The position numbers and the translations under genes were made by a program. From NCBI GenBank assembly GCA_026018925.1, contig JAKSZU010000009.1, forward strand, positions 73,132,041 to 73,196,040: a stretch of 64,000 nt of DNA, read 5' to 3'. Origin of the DNA: Tupaia tana. Lineage: Eukaryota; Chordata; Mammalia; Scandentia; Tupaiidae. Under the pieces are notes generated by a model. The model did not search any database. It worked only from the letters and a program-made list of their open reading frames with translations, and had not been told where the DNA came from. Positions 10,861 through 21,659 of the stretch are shown here, one piece after another. Each line of letters starts with the position of its first letter. Within the stretch, counting starts at the first letter, position 1.

Positions 10861-10929
10861 CATGCCAAAAGGATTTGAAATTCTAAATTTATACACAAAC
10901 ATATGGGTTATATATAGCCATAAATATGT

Positions 10930-11155
10930 GTATGTACATATACATTTATTTATTTTTAAATTATTTTACTTTGATTTATGGCTTACATATAGTCATTGTA
11001 CATCATTGTGGGGTACAGTATGATTTTTTCAAGGCATGCCTGCAGTGTATAGTAGTCAAATCAAAGTATATAGACATATTCATCTTATCTAAAATTGAAC
11101 ATTATGTTATGTCATGAACATTTGACAATAATTTTACTATCAATAGTTTTGTTTG
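10930..11155 (-). mobile_element. Old L1M 3' UTR fragment
   Basis: Pattern of an old L1 3' UTR in antisense: ttatttttaaattattttac, gtggggtacagtatga, atgaacatttgac. Comparable to 50400-50640. Class by recalled consensus only. Confidence 0.5.
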
Positions 11156-11455
11156 GAAGTACATATTGAATACTTTTTGAAAGTGAGGGAATATCTTTTA
11201 TAAAACTTTCCATAAGGTAAAATTTCAAATATGTACAAAAACTAGAGTGAATAGTATAGTGAATTTCCATGTTTCCATCACCTACTTACAACTGTATTTA
11301 AGTTCATCAGTCTTGTTTCACAAATGGACTCCAACCTTGCCTGCCCATATTTAACTATTTTTTTCCAGATTATTTTAAAGCAAATCTCAGACATTATATT
11401 ATTTCCTCCATAAGACTTCAATATGTGTCTTTTACTGATAAAGGCTTTGTGTTTT
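11156..11455. other. Ancient mammalian interspersed repeat, family unnamed
   Basis: Contains motifs I know as repeated in placental genomes (agtatagtgaatttccatgt, attttaaagcaaatctcaga). 34276-34640 looks like the next part of the same consensus. I cannot name the family reliably. Confidence 0.4.
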
Positions 11456-11472
11456 AAAAAATATAGGTAGTT

Positions 11473-11764
11473 GGGACCAGCAGTTAGCGTAATGGCTATG
11501 TCACTAGACTCCCACGTAGTCGACCGCGGTTCGAGTCCCATACACGGTGGCTTAAACTCACGCCGGGCACGTGTGCGTGCATGCCTAAGATCCCGAGAGG
11601 AGAATGGAGGAGAAGGGATTGCGGTGTGGCCATCCCCCCAGGGGGGTGATTTCTCGCTTTCTGTCTCTCTGTCTCTCTCTGTCTGTCTGGCGAGCGCACG
11701 CACCCTATAGCAAAAACCTCTCCAAAAAAAGAAAAAAATAATAAAAATAAAATAAAATAAAAAA
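11473..11764 (+). mobile_element. Type 1 SINE, complete, with clean TSD
   Basis: CpG-rich, well-preserved copy. TSD atataggtagt at 11461-11471 and 11765-11775. Canonical head gggaccagcagttagcgtaa, the palindromic ccccccagggggg in the body, terminal cctctcc and an A-rich tail with AATAA repeats. Represents the young subfamily. Confidence 0.97.
11485..11538 (+). promoter_or_regulatory. Internal Pol III promoter (A and B boxes) of a type 1 SINE
   Basis: A box tagcgtaatgg at 11485-11495 and perfect B box ggttcgagtcc at 11528-11538, spaced as in tRNA genes. It marks the tRNA-derived head of this SINE family. Most other copies keep the same boxes with substitutions. Confidence 0.8.
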
Positions 11765-11908
11765 ATATAGGTAGTCAACACACTATAATCACTTCCAGCA
11801 AAATTAACTATAATTCTTTAATATTTTCTAATACTCAACTGAGAAAAACATGCTACAATTGGAAAGACTCAGCAATGATGGGCAGGCAAAATGGCTTTTC
11901 TCTTTACA

Positions 11909-12069
11909 TTTTTTTTTTTTTGTGTGTGTGTAGAGGTTTTTGCTATAGGGAGCGTGTACTAGCCAGAAAGACAGAGAGAGACAGAGAGACAGAAAGCGAG
12001 AAATCACCCCCCAGGAGGTATGGCCAAGCTGCAATCCCTTCTCCTCCATTCTCCTCTTGGGATCTTGGG

Positions 12070-12106
<37 letters not shown>

Positions 12107-12202
12107 GCCTGGTGTGAGTTTAAGCCACTGGGTCTGGGACTCGTACCACAGTTGACTATGTGGGAGTTCAGTGATGTAGTCATTACACTAACTGCTGGTT
12201 CC
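11909..12202 (-). mobile_element. Type 1 SINE with internal (CA)n expansion
   Basis: Poly-T, gaggtttttgctatagggag, body, (CA)n at about 12070-12103 where other copies have gcacgcacgcacac, then the head ending ctaactgctggttcc. Confidence 0.93.
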
Positions 12203-12700
12203 TACTTTTTTTTTAATTATTTATTTATGTATTTTGCCATAGGGCCTGTGAACTCACCAGAGAGAGACAGTGAGGAATCACCACAATCTCTTCTCCTCTA
12301 CTCTCCTGGGACTTGGGGCACATGCACCTGGTGTGTTTTTTGTTGTTGTTGTTTTATTTTGGAGAGGTTTTTGCTATAGGGCGCTTGCGCTCGCCAGACA
12401 GTCAGAGACAGAGAGACAGAAAGTGAGAAATCACACCCCTGGGGAGATGGCCACGCCACAATCCCTTCTCCTCCATTCTCCTCTTGGGATCTTGGGCACG
12501 CACGTATACACACCCAACGTGAGTTTAAACCACCGGGTCCGGGACTCGAACCGTGGTCGACTACATGGTAGTCCAGTGACATAGCCATTACGCTAACTGC
12601 TGGTCCCCACCTGGTGTTATTTTCAAGCCATCGGTTTTGGGACTTGAACAGTGGTTAGCCATGTGGGAGTCCAGTTCCTTAACCACCACATACTTGCTGG
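12203..12700 (-). mobile_element. Diverged SINE of the type 1 lineage, split by another SINE
   Basis: Outer element: T-rich tail, gccatagggcctgtgaactc, a shortened body, then after the inner insertion (12335-12607) the remainder of the body and a head ending acttgctggcccc. Older and shorter than the inner copy. Confidence 0.85.
12335..12607 (-). mobile_element. Type 1 SINE nested in an older SINE
   Basis: Complete copy from ttttggagaggtttttgc to aactgctggtccc, flanked by a 10-bp TSD cacctggtgt (12325-12334 and 12608-12617) that belongs to the outer SINE body. Confidence 0.95.
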
Positions 12701-12911
12701 CCCCAAATAGCTTTCTTCTGTGATATTATAGAGTAAATTTCTGGACACTGTCTTACTTCTAAAATACCCATCCTTAATATGGAAACTCTATGCAATTAAA
12801 TAGAATATTTTGTATCAGATCAGATTTGACAGCAAGACAATTCTGACATGAAAAAAAGGCAATCTTGAGGAGCTCTCAGCAACTACTGATTTTTCAAAAA
12901 TGGAGCCTGTA

Positions 12912-13145
12912 GGGAACCAGCAGTTAGCGTAATGGCTATGTCGCTGGACTCCCACGTAGTCGACCGCGGTTCGCGTCTCGGACCCGGTGGCTTACAACTC
13001 ACACCGGGCGCGTGTGCGTGCGTGCCCAAGATCCCGAGAGGAGAATGGAGGAGAAGGGATTGCGGCGTGACCATCCCCCCTGGGGGGTGATTTCTCGCTT
13101 TCTGTCTCTATGTCTCTGTCTGTCTGGCAAGCGCATGCACCCTAT

Positions 13146-13176
<31 letters not shown>
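12912..13176 (+). mobile_element. Type 1 SINE, complete
   Basis: TSD tggagcctgta at 12901-12911 and 13177-13187. CpG-rich body and a pure A tail of about 29 bases, both signs of a young insertion. Confidence 0.97.
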
Positions 13177-13179
<3 letters not shown>

Positions 13180-13187
13180 AGCCTGTA

Positions 13188-14263
13188 TATACACTCAGTA
13201 TCACGGAAGGTCAATAGAAAATATCTGATCACAGGATATCAGGCCAGAGTTGACTGAAGAGTAGAGAAAGGCAAAATCTTTGTCTATAAGATCAGAGAGA
13301 CTATCAAGAGGAACACTTAATTAATAAAAGTTGGAAGGTAAGGCAAGAGACCAATTGTCACGGAATTTTGTATCAAGATTGAAATCCATAACAGAAAGAC
13401 TGATGTGATGTCAAACTAACATGTCTCTGATTTAGAGCTCTCTAAATCTCCCTCATTAGGAGCAGGGTTGATGCTGGTGCTTGGGCTGGGCTGGGCCTGA
13501 GTCTGTAGTTATGACCGGGGGTTGGTGAACTGGCAAGGGTGATGCTAGGATTTGGGAGTGGAGCAGAAAAATGGGGATCAGTTAAAGGAAGGAGTGTTTT
13601 ATTTAAGGACATGTACCACTACTCTTTGTGTTATATTGTGAAAGAGAACACGCACATAAAATTAAAGGAATCAAACTATGGCTTTGAATGAACTGGTAAG
13701 TTCTTAGACTGAATGTAAAAAAAAAAAATGTCTTTTTCTTTGTTTCCTTTATATTAGAGATAAAATGAATAAACACAATAGCCATAGTAGGTAGCCTTAC
13801 TCTTGATGGACCTTAGAAGAAAAATGAGATGAACAAGAGGTCAAGGAGAAAACACTCTTCTTTTCTTGTATTTCTGCTTTCTCCAACTTGTTTTATAACT
13901 TATTACTATAGCTTTGCACAAAGCGCTAAGAGGCCCTCTCAGAAGGCACTAAGGGCATCCTTCTGAAATAGAAGTATTGCACACTAGGAGGTAGTAAATA
14001 AAAAAGGATTGGAGGTATATCTGAGAAAGGTGGAGGTAAGTAGAAGAACTGAATAGTGAGTTTAGAATCCCAATCTAGGCAAATAACTCTCAGTGTGTCT
14101 CCAGCCCTATCCTTCGATAGAGTTACTATTGTGGCCAGATACAATATCATGACCACTAGAAAAGTGTATTATAAGGAACAATAATAAGTGTATTAATGGT
14201 AGCAAAATAAAATGTCCCTCAAAACCATCTTATGTCCTCTTTTTCCCTCAGTAACTATGTCAA
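13188..14263. other. Unassigned sequence
   Basis: About 1.1 kb without gene or recognised repeat. A slightly GC-richer patch lies at 13445-13560 (gggctgggctgggcctgagt). No splice-site/ORF combination suggests an exon. Confidence 0.5.
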
Positions 14264-14275
14264 CAAGAAGTTAAT

Positions 14276-14524
14276 TTTTTTTGAGAGGTTTTTGCTATAG
14301 GGCGCGTGCGTTCGCCAGACAGACAGAGAGAGACAGAAAGCAAGAAAGCATTCCCCAGGGAGGATGGCCAGGCCGCAATCCCTTCTCCTCCATTCTCCTC
14401 TAGAGATCTTGGGCACGCATGCACACGCGCCTGGCGTGAGTTTTAAGCCACTGGGTCCGGGACATGAACCGAGATCAACTACATGGGAGTCCAGCGACAT
14501 AGCCATTATGCTAACTGCTGGTCC
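14276..14524 (-). mobile_element. Type 1 SINE, complete
   Basis: TSD aagaagttaattttt / aagaacttaattttt. Ends in the head gctaactgctggtcc; body moderately diverged. Confidence 0.93.
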
Positions 14525-14540
14525 CAAGAACTTAATTTTT

Positions 14541-15430
14541 GATTCAGACTTGGTTTTCTGTATTACTGAGAAAGAGAAGAGCTTGTCTTGAATAGAGGAT
14601 ACATGAATCTGTAATGAACACATTCTGATACTGGTATCAGATCTGCTACAGGTGTATACACATTTGAGTGTAAATCACTATTTTTGAACTTGGATAAAAC
14701 AACCTGTTTTTCTCAGGCCAGATATCAGATTTGCCAACTATTCCATATATATTATTAATCTCCAAAACTTTTGTTCATCAGTCCAAACAGTATCTCAGTA
14801 GTGAAATCATTAGTGTTTGTTTCTGCTTCCTCTGTTCTGTTCTCTCTGTCGTTTTTTACCCCACCAAGATGCCTTCTTCCATTGAGACATCCTCTGAAGT
14901 TCCTAACAAATACTGCTTTCCATCATAGCTGTCAGTCACCATGCCTTTTCTTTTAGCAGCATCAGTGTTATAAACTACTCAATAGTGAATGAAAGGTTCT
15001 GACCCCACTAAGAGATGTTTAGATGACAGAAGCAGATGAAAGGAAGGAATCGTCAGATTATTTCCCTTAGGCAACCTCTTGAAGTTAGTTTTGTTTTTGG
15101 GGTTCTTGCTTCTATAATCTTCATTCTTTATGCAATTTTACTTCATCAGTTTAGAACAGTACCTTTCTCACTTTCTTAAGAGAAAGGAAGGAGGTAGTTG
15201 TGGTTTGGTTTGTTTTCTTATTGTTTATCATCTTTGGCTTCTAGGTCTCCAGAAGTAAAAGCAGTAAGTTAATAATTACTACTACTTTTCCTCAAATTAC
15301 ATTACCAAACAGCACCTCCTGAATAGTAAAACTACATTGTGTGAGGCTAAAATATTATTCAAAAAAAATTCAATATCGAAACAATCTTTTTCCTAATGTA
15401 CATTTCCATGAATTTTTTGAAGACTCCTTG
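14541..15430. other. Unassigned sequence
   Basis: No gene or repeat recognised in about 0.9 kb. A 65-codon frame at 14731-14928 shows no motif and is regarded as chance. Confidence 0.5.
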
Positions 15431-15574
15431 TATTAAAAATCTATGATACAGGGGTCAGCAGGTAGCATAGTGGCTAAGTACCTGTACTCCCACATAGTTG
15501 ATTGTGATTCAAGTCCTGGACCTGGCAACTTGAAACTCTAAAAATAAAATAAAATAAAATAAAAAATAAAAAGA

Positions 15575-15881
15575 TGTGGCGTGCCCCCGCCCATCGCCAG
15601 TATGGCAGTGCCCAAGATGGCGCTGGGCAGAAGCCCGCGGACGGCCATAGATGTAAACAACTTCGAGGAGGTAGGCAGGAGTGTGCATGATCAGCATGGG
15701 AACAGTGCATGCGGCCAATCCCAGAGCTGAGGTCAACTTCCTTACGCATGGACAGTACGCTGATTGGCTAAGGGCCCTATATAAGGCCCTGGGAGGGAGC
15801 GGGAGGGGAACTTTTGTAATATAACCTGGGAGAATAAAGTGCGGAAGAGAAGACCGTCTCCGGGTCATCGGTAACGCGACA
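15575..15881 (+). mobile_element. Solo LTR, class II (betaretrovirus/IAP-like) endogenous retrovirus
   Basis: 307-bp GC-rich block starting TGTGGCGTGCCC and ending GGTAACGCGACA, flanked by an exact 6-bp TSD aaaaga (15569-15574 and 15882-15887). Six-base duplications are typical of class II ERVs. It has CCAAT at 15715-15719, an inverted CCAAT at 15763-15767, TATATAA at 15778-15784 and AATAAA at 15833-15838. No internal retroviral sequence is present, so it is a recombination-derived solo LTR. Class assigned from TSD length and layout only. Confidence 0.85.
15763..15838 (+). promoter_or_regulatory. LTR promoter and polyadenylation signals
   Basis: Inverted CCAAT box (15763-15767), TATA box tatataa (15778-15784) and AATAAA (15833-15838) within the solo LTR. 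Spacing fits a U3/R layout with a short R. Present activity unknown. Confidence 0.65.
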
Positions 15882-15912
15882 AAAAGAAATAAACTAAAAA
15901 AAATCTATGACA

Positions 15913-16545
15913 CATATGTACTATGAAATATTAGCCATGGGACCAGCAGTTAGCGTAATGGCTATGTCGCTGGACTCCCACGTAGTCGACCGCAGTTCGA
16001 GTCCCAGACCCGGCGGCTTAAACTCACGCCGGGCGCGTGTGCGTGCGTGCCCAAGATCCCGAGAGGAGAATGGAGGAGAAGGGATTGCGGCGTGGCCATC
16101 CCCCCTGGGGGGTGATTTCCTGCTTTCTATCTCTCTGTCTCTCTCTGTCTGTCTGGCGAGCGCACGCGCCCTATAGCAAAAACCTCTCCAAAAAAAGAAA
16201 AAAAAAATATTAGCCATAAGAAAAAATGAAACCCACTTGTTTGATTCAAAGTGGATGAATACAGAAGACTTAATGCTAAGTAAAGTGAACCAGACTTTGA
16301 AACATATAATTGTATATCCCCACTCAATAAGTCCCAAATGTCTGCACTCTATGACAGAAATGCCCCAAAGATATAATAGTAGAGAGGATAAGTGTATATA
16401 CTGCAGAATGTAAGGGAGTGGAGTGGATGATAGAGAGTGGGTGGTAGAGGGTGGAAGGGGCAATGAGAAGAAACATTCAACAAACAAAAGAATGTAAAGT
16501 TCTCTGTTGAAAAAATATTCTGTCAGTTTTGCTTGATAAAAATAA
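15913..16545 (+). mobile_element. 5'-truncated L1 3' end, interrupted by a SINE
   Basis: L1 end-of-ORF2/3'UTR features: atgtactatgaaatattagc, the block from gtggatgaatacagaagact, ccccactcaataagtc and gtctgcactctatgac, ending near 16545. Split by the SINE at 15939-16204. Confidence 0.75.
15939..16204 (+). mobile_element. Type 1 SINE, complete, young-looking
   Basis: TSD aaatattagccat at 15926-15938 and 16205-16217. Highly CpG-rich (gccgggcgcgtgtgcgtgcg) with the palindrome ccccctgggggg. Confidence 0.97.
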
Positions 16546-16549
16546 TTAA

Positions 16550-16680
16550 CTATGATGTAGTTATTATAATGTCTATTTACAGTGAAGAAAGTGAGAGAGG
16601 TTAGGTTACTCAAAACTACCTGGCTTATCAAAGTTAAAGCTGAGCTTTACACCAGAGCTCAAGCTTCAGTGCCGAAAAGT
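16550..16680 (-). mobile_element. MIR fragment (ancient)
   Basis: Antisense MIR-like core gagaggttaggttactcaaa, then aagctgagctttacaccaga. Confidence 0.5.
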
Positions 16681-17089
16681 AAATCATTCATGTTTCGTTC
16701 ATCTCTGAGTCTATGGTCTATTGTTTTTCTACCTTTCATTTGATAACCCACTATCCTGCCATTATTTTCTTTTGCTTTCCCTACCCAATATTCCCACTTT
16801 GCCTGTCAAAATCAACTTTCTTTTTTAATTTACATTGTTTTTTATTTCATTTTCTTTTATACATTCAATCACATTATTTAGCTTACAAAGTGAATATTTC
16901 AACATGTGAACATTTCTCCCTAGTCCAGTTGATGAAACTATAAAATAACTTCAGCAGATAATACCACATTTCTTTGTCCCATTAATGCTTTGCCTCTCTA
17001 TTTTTCTTCTAAATGTACTTCCTCAAACCCTACTCTTTAACACACACTATATCTGGTATTTACATCCAAATACTGTGTTTCTGTATCCC

Positions 17090-20000
17090 TTAGTCAATCA
17101 GTTTCAGTAATAGAGTGCAGACACACAGTATATATTAAGTGGGGACATAAAATGTCTTTCCTTCATAGCCTGGCTTGCTTCACTCAGCAGTAAATCTTCC
17201 ATATTCTTCCACTTTCTGTCAAAAGCCAGGGTTTTGTTGTGTTTTATGGCTGACTAGTATTCCATAGAGTATATGTGCCACAGTTTTTCAATCCACTCAT
17301 CTGGCTGTGGGCATTTGGGTTGGTTCCATGTCTTAGCAATTGTGAATAGTGCCACAATAAACGTTGATGTGCAAACACTTTTCCAAAGAAGAATTTGTCG
17401 GTCTTTTGGGTAAATACTAAGGAGTGTAATTGCTGGATCATATGGTAGTTCTATTTGTAGATTTTTGAGGAATCTCCAAATCTTCTCCACAGTGGCTGGA
17501 CCAATTTACATTCCCACCAGCAGTGTAAGAGAGTTCCCCTTTTACCACACCCCCACCAGTACATAGCACTTATCATTTTTTTTTTTAATCTTTCTAGTTC
17601 TGACTGGGGTTAGGTGGTATTTCATTGTTGTTTTTATCTGCATTTCCCTTACAATGAGGGATGTTGAGCATTTTTTCGTATGCCTTTTGGCTATTCATAT
17701 GCCATATTTAGAGAGTGGATTTTTCAACTTTCTCCCATCTTTTAATAGGGTTGATCATTTTTTTCGGAACAGCTGCTTGAGTTCCTTGTATATTTCTGGT
17801 TATCAGTCCCTTACCTGATGCATAGTTTACTAAAATATTTTCCCATTCTGAGGGCTGTTGACTCACACTAATTACTGTGTCTTTTGCGATGCAGAAATTT
17901 CATAATGTGATGTAATCCTACTTGTCTATTTTGGGGATTATCAACTATGCTTTGGGGGTCGTATTTAAGAAGTCTTTTCCTACTCCAATGTCTCCCAGAG
18001 ATTCTCCAGTGTTTTCTACGAGCAGTTTTTTAGTTTGAGGTCTTAGATTTAGATCTCTGATCCACCTTGACTTGATTTTTGTCAAAGGTCAGAGATAGAC
18101 GTTTTGATTCATCTTTCTGTGGGTGGACATCCAGTTTTTCCAGCACCATTGACTGAAGAGGTTATCTTTTCCCCACTATACTGACTGGTAATCCTTATCA
18201 AAAATCAGTTTACTGCATGTTTGGGAATTTATTTCTGGGGACTTTATTCTGTTCCATTGGTCCACATGTCTGTTTCTGTGCCAGTACCATGCTGTTTTGA
18301 TTACCACAGTTTGTAGTATCTTTTTGGGTCAGAGAGTGAAATGCTGTCCACTGTACTCTTCTTGTGCAGGAATCCTTTGGCAATATGGGGTCTTTTATGG
18401 TTCCTGACAAGTTTTATGATTATGTTTTCTAGATCTGTGAAGAATGTGTCTGATAGTTTGATTTGGATTGTATTAAATATTTAGATTAATTTGCATAGAA
18501 TTGTCATTTTGATTATATTAATTCTTCCAATCCAAGAACATGAGATATCCTTCCACATTTTCGTGTCATTTTCAATTTCTTTTTAAGCTTCTCGAGTTTT
18601 CCTTGTAGAGGTTTATATCTTCATTAGTTAGATTTATTCCTTAGTATCTTATACTTTTTGTGGTTATGGTAAATGGAATAACATTTTCAATTCTCTCTCA
18701 GTCTACCTGTTATTTGTATATAGAAATGATATAGATTTCTGTATATTGATTTTGTATCCTGCAACTTTACTGCATTCATGTTTTACTTCCAGAAATTTTT
18801 TCATGGAAACCACTGGGTCTTCTATGTATACAATCATGTCATGTGCAAGTAGAGAGAGTTTCACCTCTTTATTTCCTATTTAAATGCCTTTTATTTTTTC
18901 CTCTTTTCAGACTATGTTGGAGAGGACTCACAGTTATATATTGAAAAGGAGTCAAGAAAGTGGCATCCTTGTCTTTTACCCATTTTTAGTGGAAATGCTT
19001 TCAGCTTTTCTCCGTTCAGGATGATGTTTGCTATGGGTTTTTCATAGATAGCTTTTATTGTGGTGAGAAATGACACTTCTATACCCATATTGCTGTAAGT
19101 CTTGATCATGAAGGGATGTTGTATCTTATCAAATGCTTTTTCTGCATCAATTGATATGATCATATGGTTTTTATCTTTCTTTCTGTTAATATGGTGTATT
19201 ACATTTATGGTTTTGTATATGTTGAACCAACCTTGCATTCTTGGAATAAAGCCTACCTGATCATGATGTATAATCTTTTTGTAAGCTGTTGGATATGATT
19301 TGCTAGTATTTTGTTGATAATCTTTGCATCTATATTCATCAGAGATATTGGTCTATAGTTTTCCTTCCTTGTCCTGTCCTTATCTGTTTTAAGGATAAGG
19401 GTAATAGAGGCTTCATAGAATGAATTTGGGAGAGATTCACCTTTTTGGATCTTTAGAAATAACTTGAGCAGAACAGGAGTTAACTCTTATTTGAAAGTTT
19501 TGTATAATTCAGAGGTGAAGCCTTCAGGGCCAGGGATTTTTTTGTTGTTGTTGGGAGGTTATTTATTACTGATTCAATCTCCTGGCTTGTTATTGCCCCA
19601 TTCAGACTTTCCATATTCCCTTGACTCAATCTTGGTAGATTATATGTGTCCAGGAATTTGTCCATCTCATCCAGATTTTCTTGTTTGTTGGCATAGAGGT
19701 TTTTACAGTATCCTCTAATGATGTTTTGTATTTCAACTATGTCTGCTTTTATTTTGCCTGTTTCATTGCAAATTTGATTCACCTGATACCTTTCTCTCTT
19801 TTTCGTAATAAGTCTTGCTAGTGGTGTATCAATTTTGTTTATCTTTTCATAGAATGAGCTTTTACTTTAATTTATTTTCTTTATAGTTCATTTATTTTCT
19901 ATTTCATTTACTTCTGCTCCAATCTATATTATTTCCTTTCTCCTGGAGTTTTTTGGATCTTTTTGCTGTTGCTTTTCCAATTGTCTGATGCATGATGTTA

Positions 20001-20695
20001 GGTGATCCATTTGCTTTCTTTCCATCTCCTTCTTATGTTCTCTAATTGCTATGAACTTCCCTCTCATGACTGCTTTAGCGGAGTCCCAAAGAATATGGAA
20101 ACTCATGTCCTCATTTTCATTAGTTACCATGAATCTTTTGATTTCAGCCTTTATTTCTTCAGTAGTTGTGGAGTCATAGAGTAGGTTATTTAGTTTCCAT
20201 GTATTTGAATATTTTTGAAGATTTTCTTTTGAAATTAAACTCAAATATAATTCCATCATGGTCAGAGAAGATGCTGGACATAGTTTCCATGCCTTTGAAT
20301 CTGTAGAGGCTTAGTTCGTGCCTTTGTGCCCTATCAATCTTCGAGAAGGTTCTATGTGGAGGTGAGAAAAAAGCGTATCTCATGGTTTTTGCATGGAAAG
20401 TTTTATAGATATCTGTTAAGTCCATTTGATTTATGGTATCATTTAAATTCTTTAATCTCTTTACTTAATTTTGGTCTAGATGATCTGTCCAGAGGGGATA
20501 GTGTGATGTTGAGGTCTCCATCAATTAGTGTGTTGCAGTCTATCTCCCCTTTTAGATCTAACAGTCTTTCATTCACATATTTGGGTGCTCCAGTGTTAGG
20601 TGCATAGATATTTATATGCGTTGTATCTTCTTTTTGATTGACCCTTTTATTGTAATATAGTGCCCTTTTTTTGTCCCTTCAAACAATTTTTGCTT
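17090..20695 (-). pseudogene. L1 ORF2 (endonuclease/reverse transcriptase), decayed
   Basis: Large ORF2 remnant. Endonuclease-domain part around 20190-20640 (DLTDIYKTFHAKT; LLDLKGEID-like block). RT palm with [17 protein letters not shown] near 19110-19150. C-terminal block LPYDPAITLLSIYPKDRQIL near 17350-17430. The catalytic FADD box reads L-A-H-D at about 18840-18851, replacing a catalytic aspartate. Numerous frameshifts are present. The N-terminal part of the endonuclease is lost in the deletion at 20695. Not functional. Confidence 0.9.
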
Positions 20696-20699
20696 TAAA

Positions 20700-21061
20700 G
20701 TCTCTACATCAGAGATTCGATCTTCAGTATGGTCTAATTGACTTTGAATACTTTTGAGAGAGTTTTAGATTTCTTGTATTACAGACTTCATCTCTAGTAG
20801 CTCCATCTGATTTTTCCTTAGCATGTCCATTTCTTCTTTTATATAGTGGAAGGATTTCCAAATCTCCTATAGTTCATTGTCTTTTTTCGGTTCCAACTCA
20901 TAGAATTTTGTCACTATGAATGTTCTAAATTCTTTCTCTGACATTTTGGTAATGTCCTCTTTTTTATTTTTGAGAAATGGAAGGGAGTCACTGTGTTCTT
21001 TTGATGGAGACATATTTCCTGATCTATTCAGACCTGAGGCTCTTCTTCTACTTCTAGCCAT
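20700..21061 (-). pseudogene. L1 ORF1 N-terminal half
   Basis: Starts MARSRRRASG at 21061 and contains DITKMSEKEFRTFIVTKFYE, the same N-terminal block as the ORF1 copies at 3782 and 28945, then coiled-coil sequence to about 20700. There it joins ORF2 directly. The RRM-like and C-terminal domains are missing. Confidence 0.85.
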
Positions 21062-21655
21062 TGGGAGATGTATTCACTTTGGAATACCTTTTAGGAGAAT
21101 GTCTCTTTGACTAGGAGCAAGTGTGTTTCCCTTCTGCTGTGGACTGAAGACTGCCAAAATCTCTCTTCTGTTGTGTTTAGCAATGTGGTCTGAGGAGGCG
21201 TATTCTATTCAGGTGTCTGAAATAAAGTATCTCCTTTTTAGCAGGGTGTTCAGTAAAAGGGAGGATCTCAGAGAGTCTTAAAATAGTAGAATATTTCAGA
21301 AATGTGATTCTAGACCTATCTAGACCATCGGGGAGGGCGGAAGAAGAGGAAGAGAGGACCATGTAAGAGGGAAGAAAGTAAGAAGGAGAATAAAGAAAAA
21401 GTCATGTAGTGCACTTGTGCTCCAGGAGTCTGGAGATGGAAGTGGAGTCTACTATAGAACTTAGGCAGTCTTATGTGATAAGGAGAAGGTGGAATTAACA
21501 AATGGAAGAAGAGGAGAAGGAAAAAATCCCTACCTGGCTGACAGAGATAGAGATCTCTGGGCTTGGGGGTGCTGGGCCTGGAGCTGGGGCAGGGGGCCCT
21601 GCCTCAATGTCCCTTAGGCCAGGATTCTGGAGATGAAAGTGGGGTCTGCTCTAGA
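21062..21655 (-). repeat. L1 5' UTR with repeated blocks
   Basis: Two similar blocks about 190 bp apart: aggagtctggagatggaagt near 21425 and aggattctggagatgaaagt near 21617, each followed by a gggtct/gagtct-ctagaa-like segment. This suggests a monomeric 5' UTR. Contains the GC-rich patch ggggcagggggccctgcctc. Confidence 0.65.
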
Positions 21656-21659
21656 ATTA

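Larger units (their letters stand above)
15451..15898 (+). mobile_element. Type 2-like SINE whose A-rich tail holds a solo LTR
   Basis: Head ggggtcagcaggtagcatag with B box gattcaagtcc, then a short (AAAAT)n tail from 15540. TSD aaaatctatgatac / aaaatctatgacac (about 15437-15450 and 15899-15912) encloses both the SINE and the later LTR. Confidence 0.88.
16826..21655 (-). mobile_element. Near full-length L1, minus strand, with internal deletion
   Basis: From the right: a GC-richer 5' UTR with repeated blocks (21062-21655), ORF1 N-terminal half (20700-21061), an abrupt jump into ORF2 at about 20695, ORF2 through the C-terminal region (to about 17090), a 3' UTR and a T-rich end at about 16826. 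About 4.8 kb remains of an expected 6.5-7 kb. No SINE interrupts it. TSD not resolved. Confidence 0.88.

Noticed and set aside
11475-11545. Head of type 1 SINE as a genuine tRNA gene
   Set aside because: A and B boxes are present, but the acceptor and anticodon stems do not pair properly and the sequence is followed by a SINE body and poly-A with TSD.
11278-11781. 167-codon antisense open frame, and similar frames at 15921-16631, 42141-42494 and 55068-55403
   Set aside because: All are antisense or sense readings through type 1 SINE bodies. The same peptide phrases (for example DSHVVDRGSSPGPGGLNSR) recur at dozens of SINE copies, which shows repeat origin.
13445-13560. GC-richer patch as a CpG island or first exon
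   Set aside because: Few CpGs, short, with no ORF, TATA or splice context.
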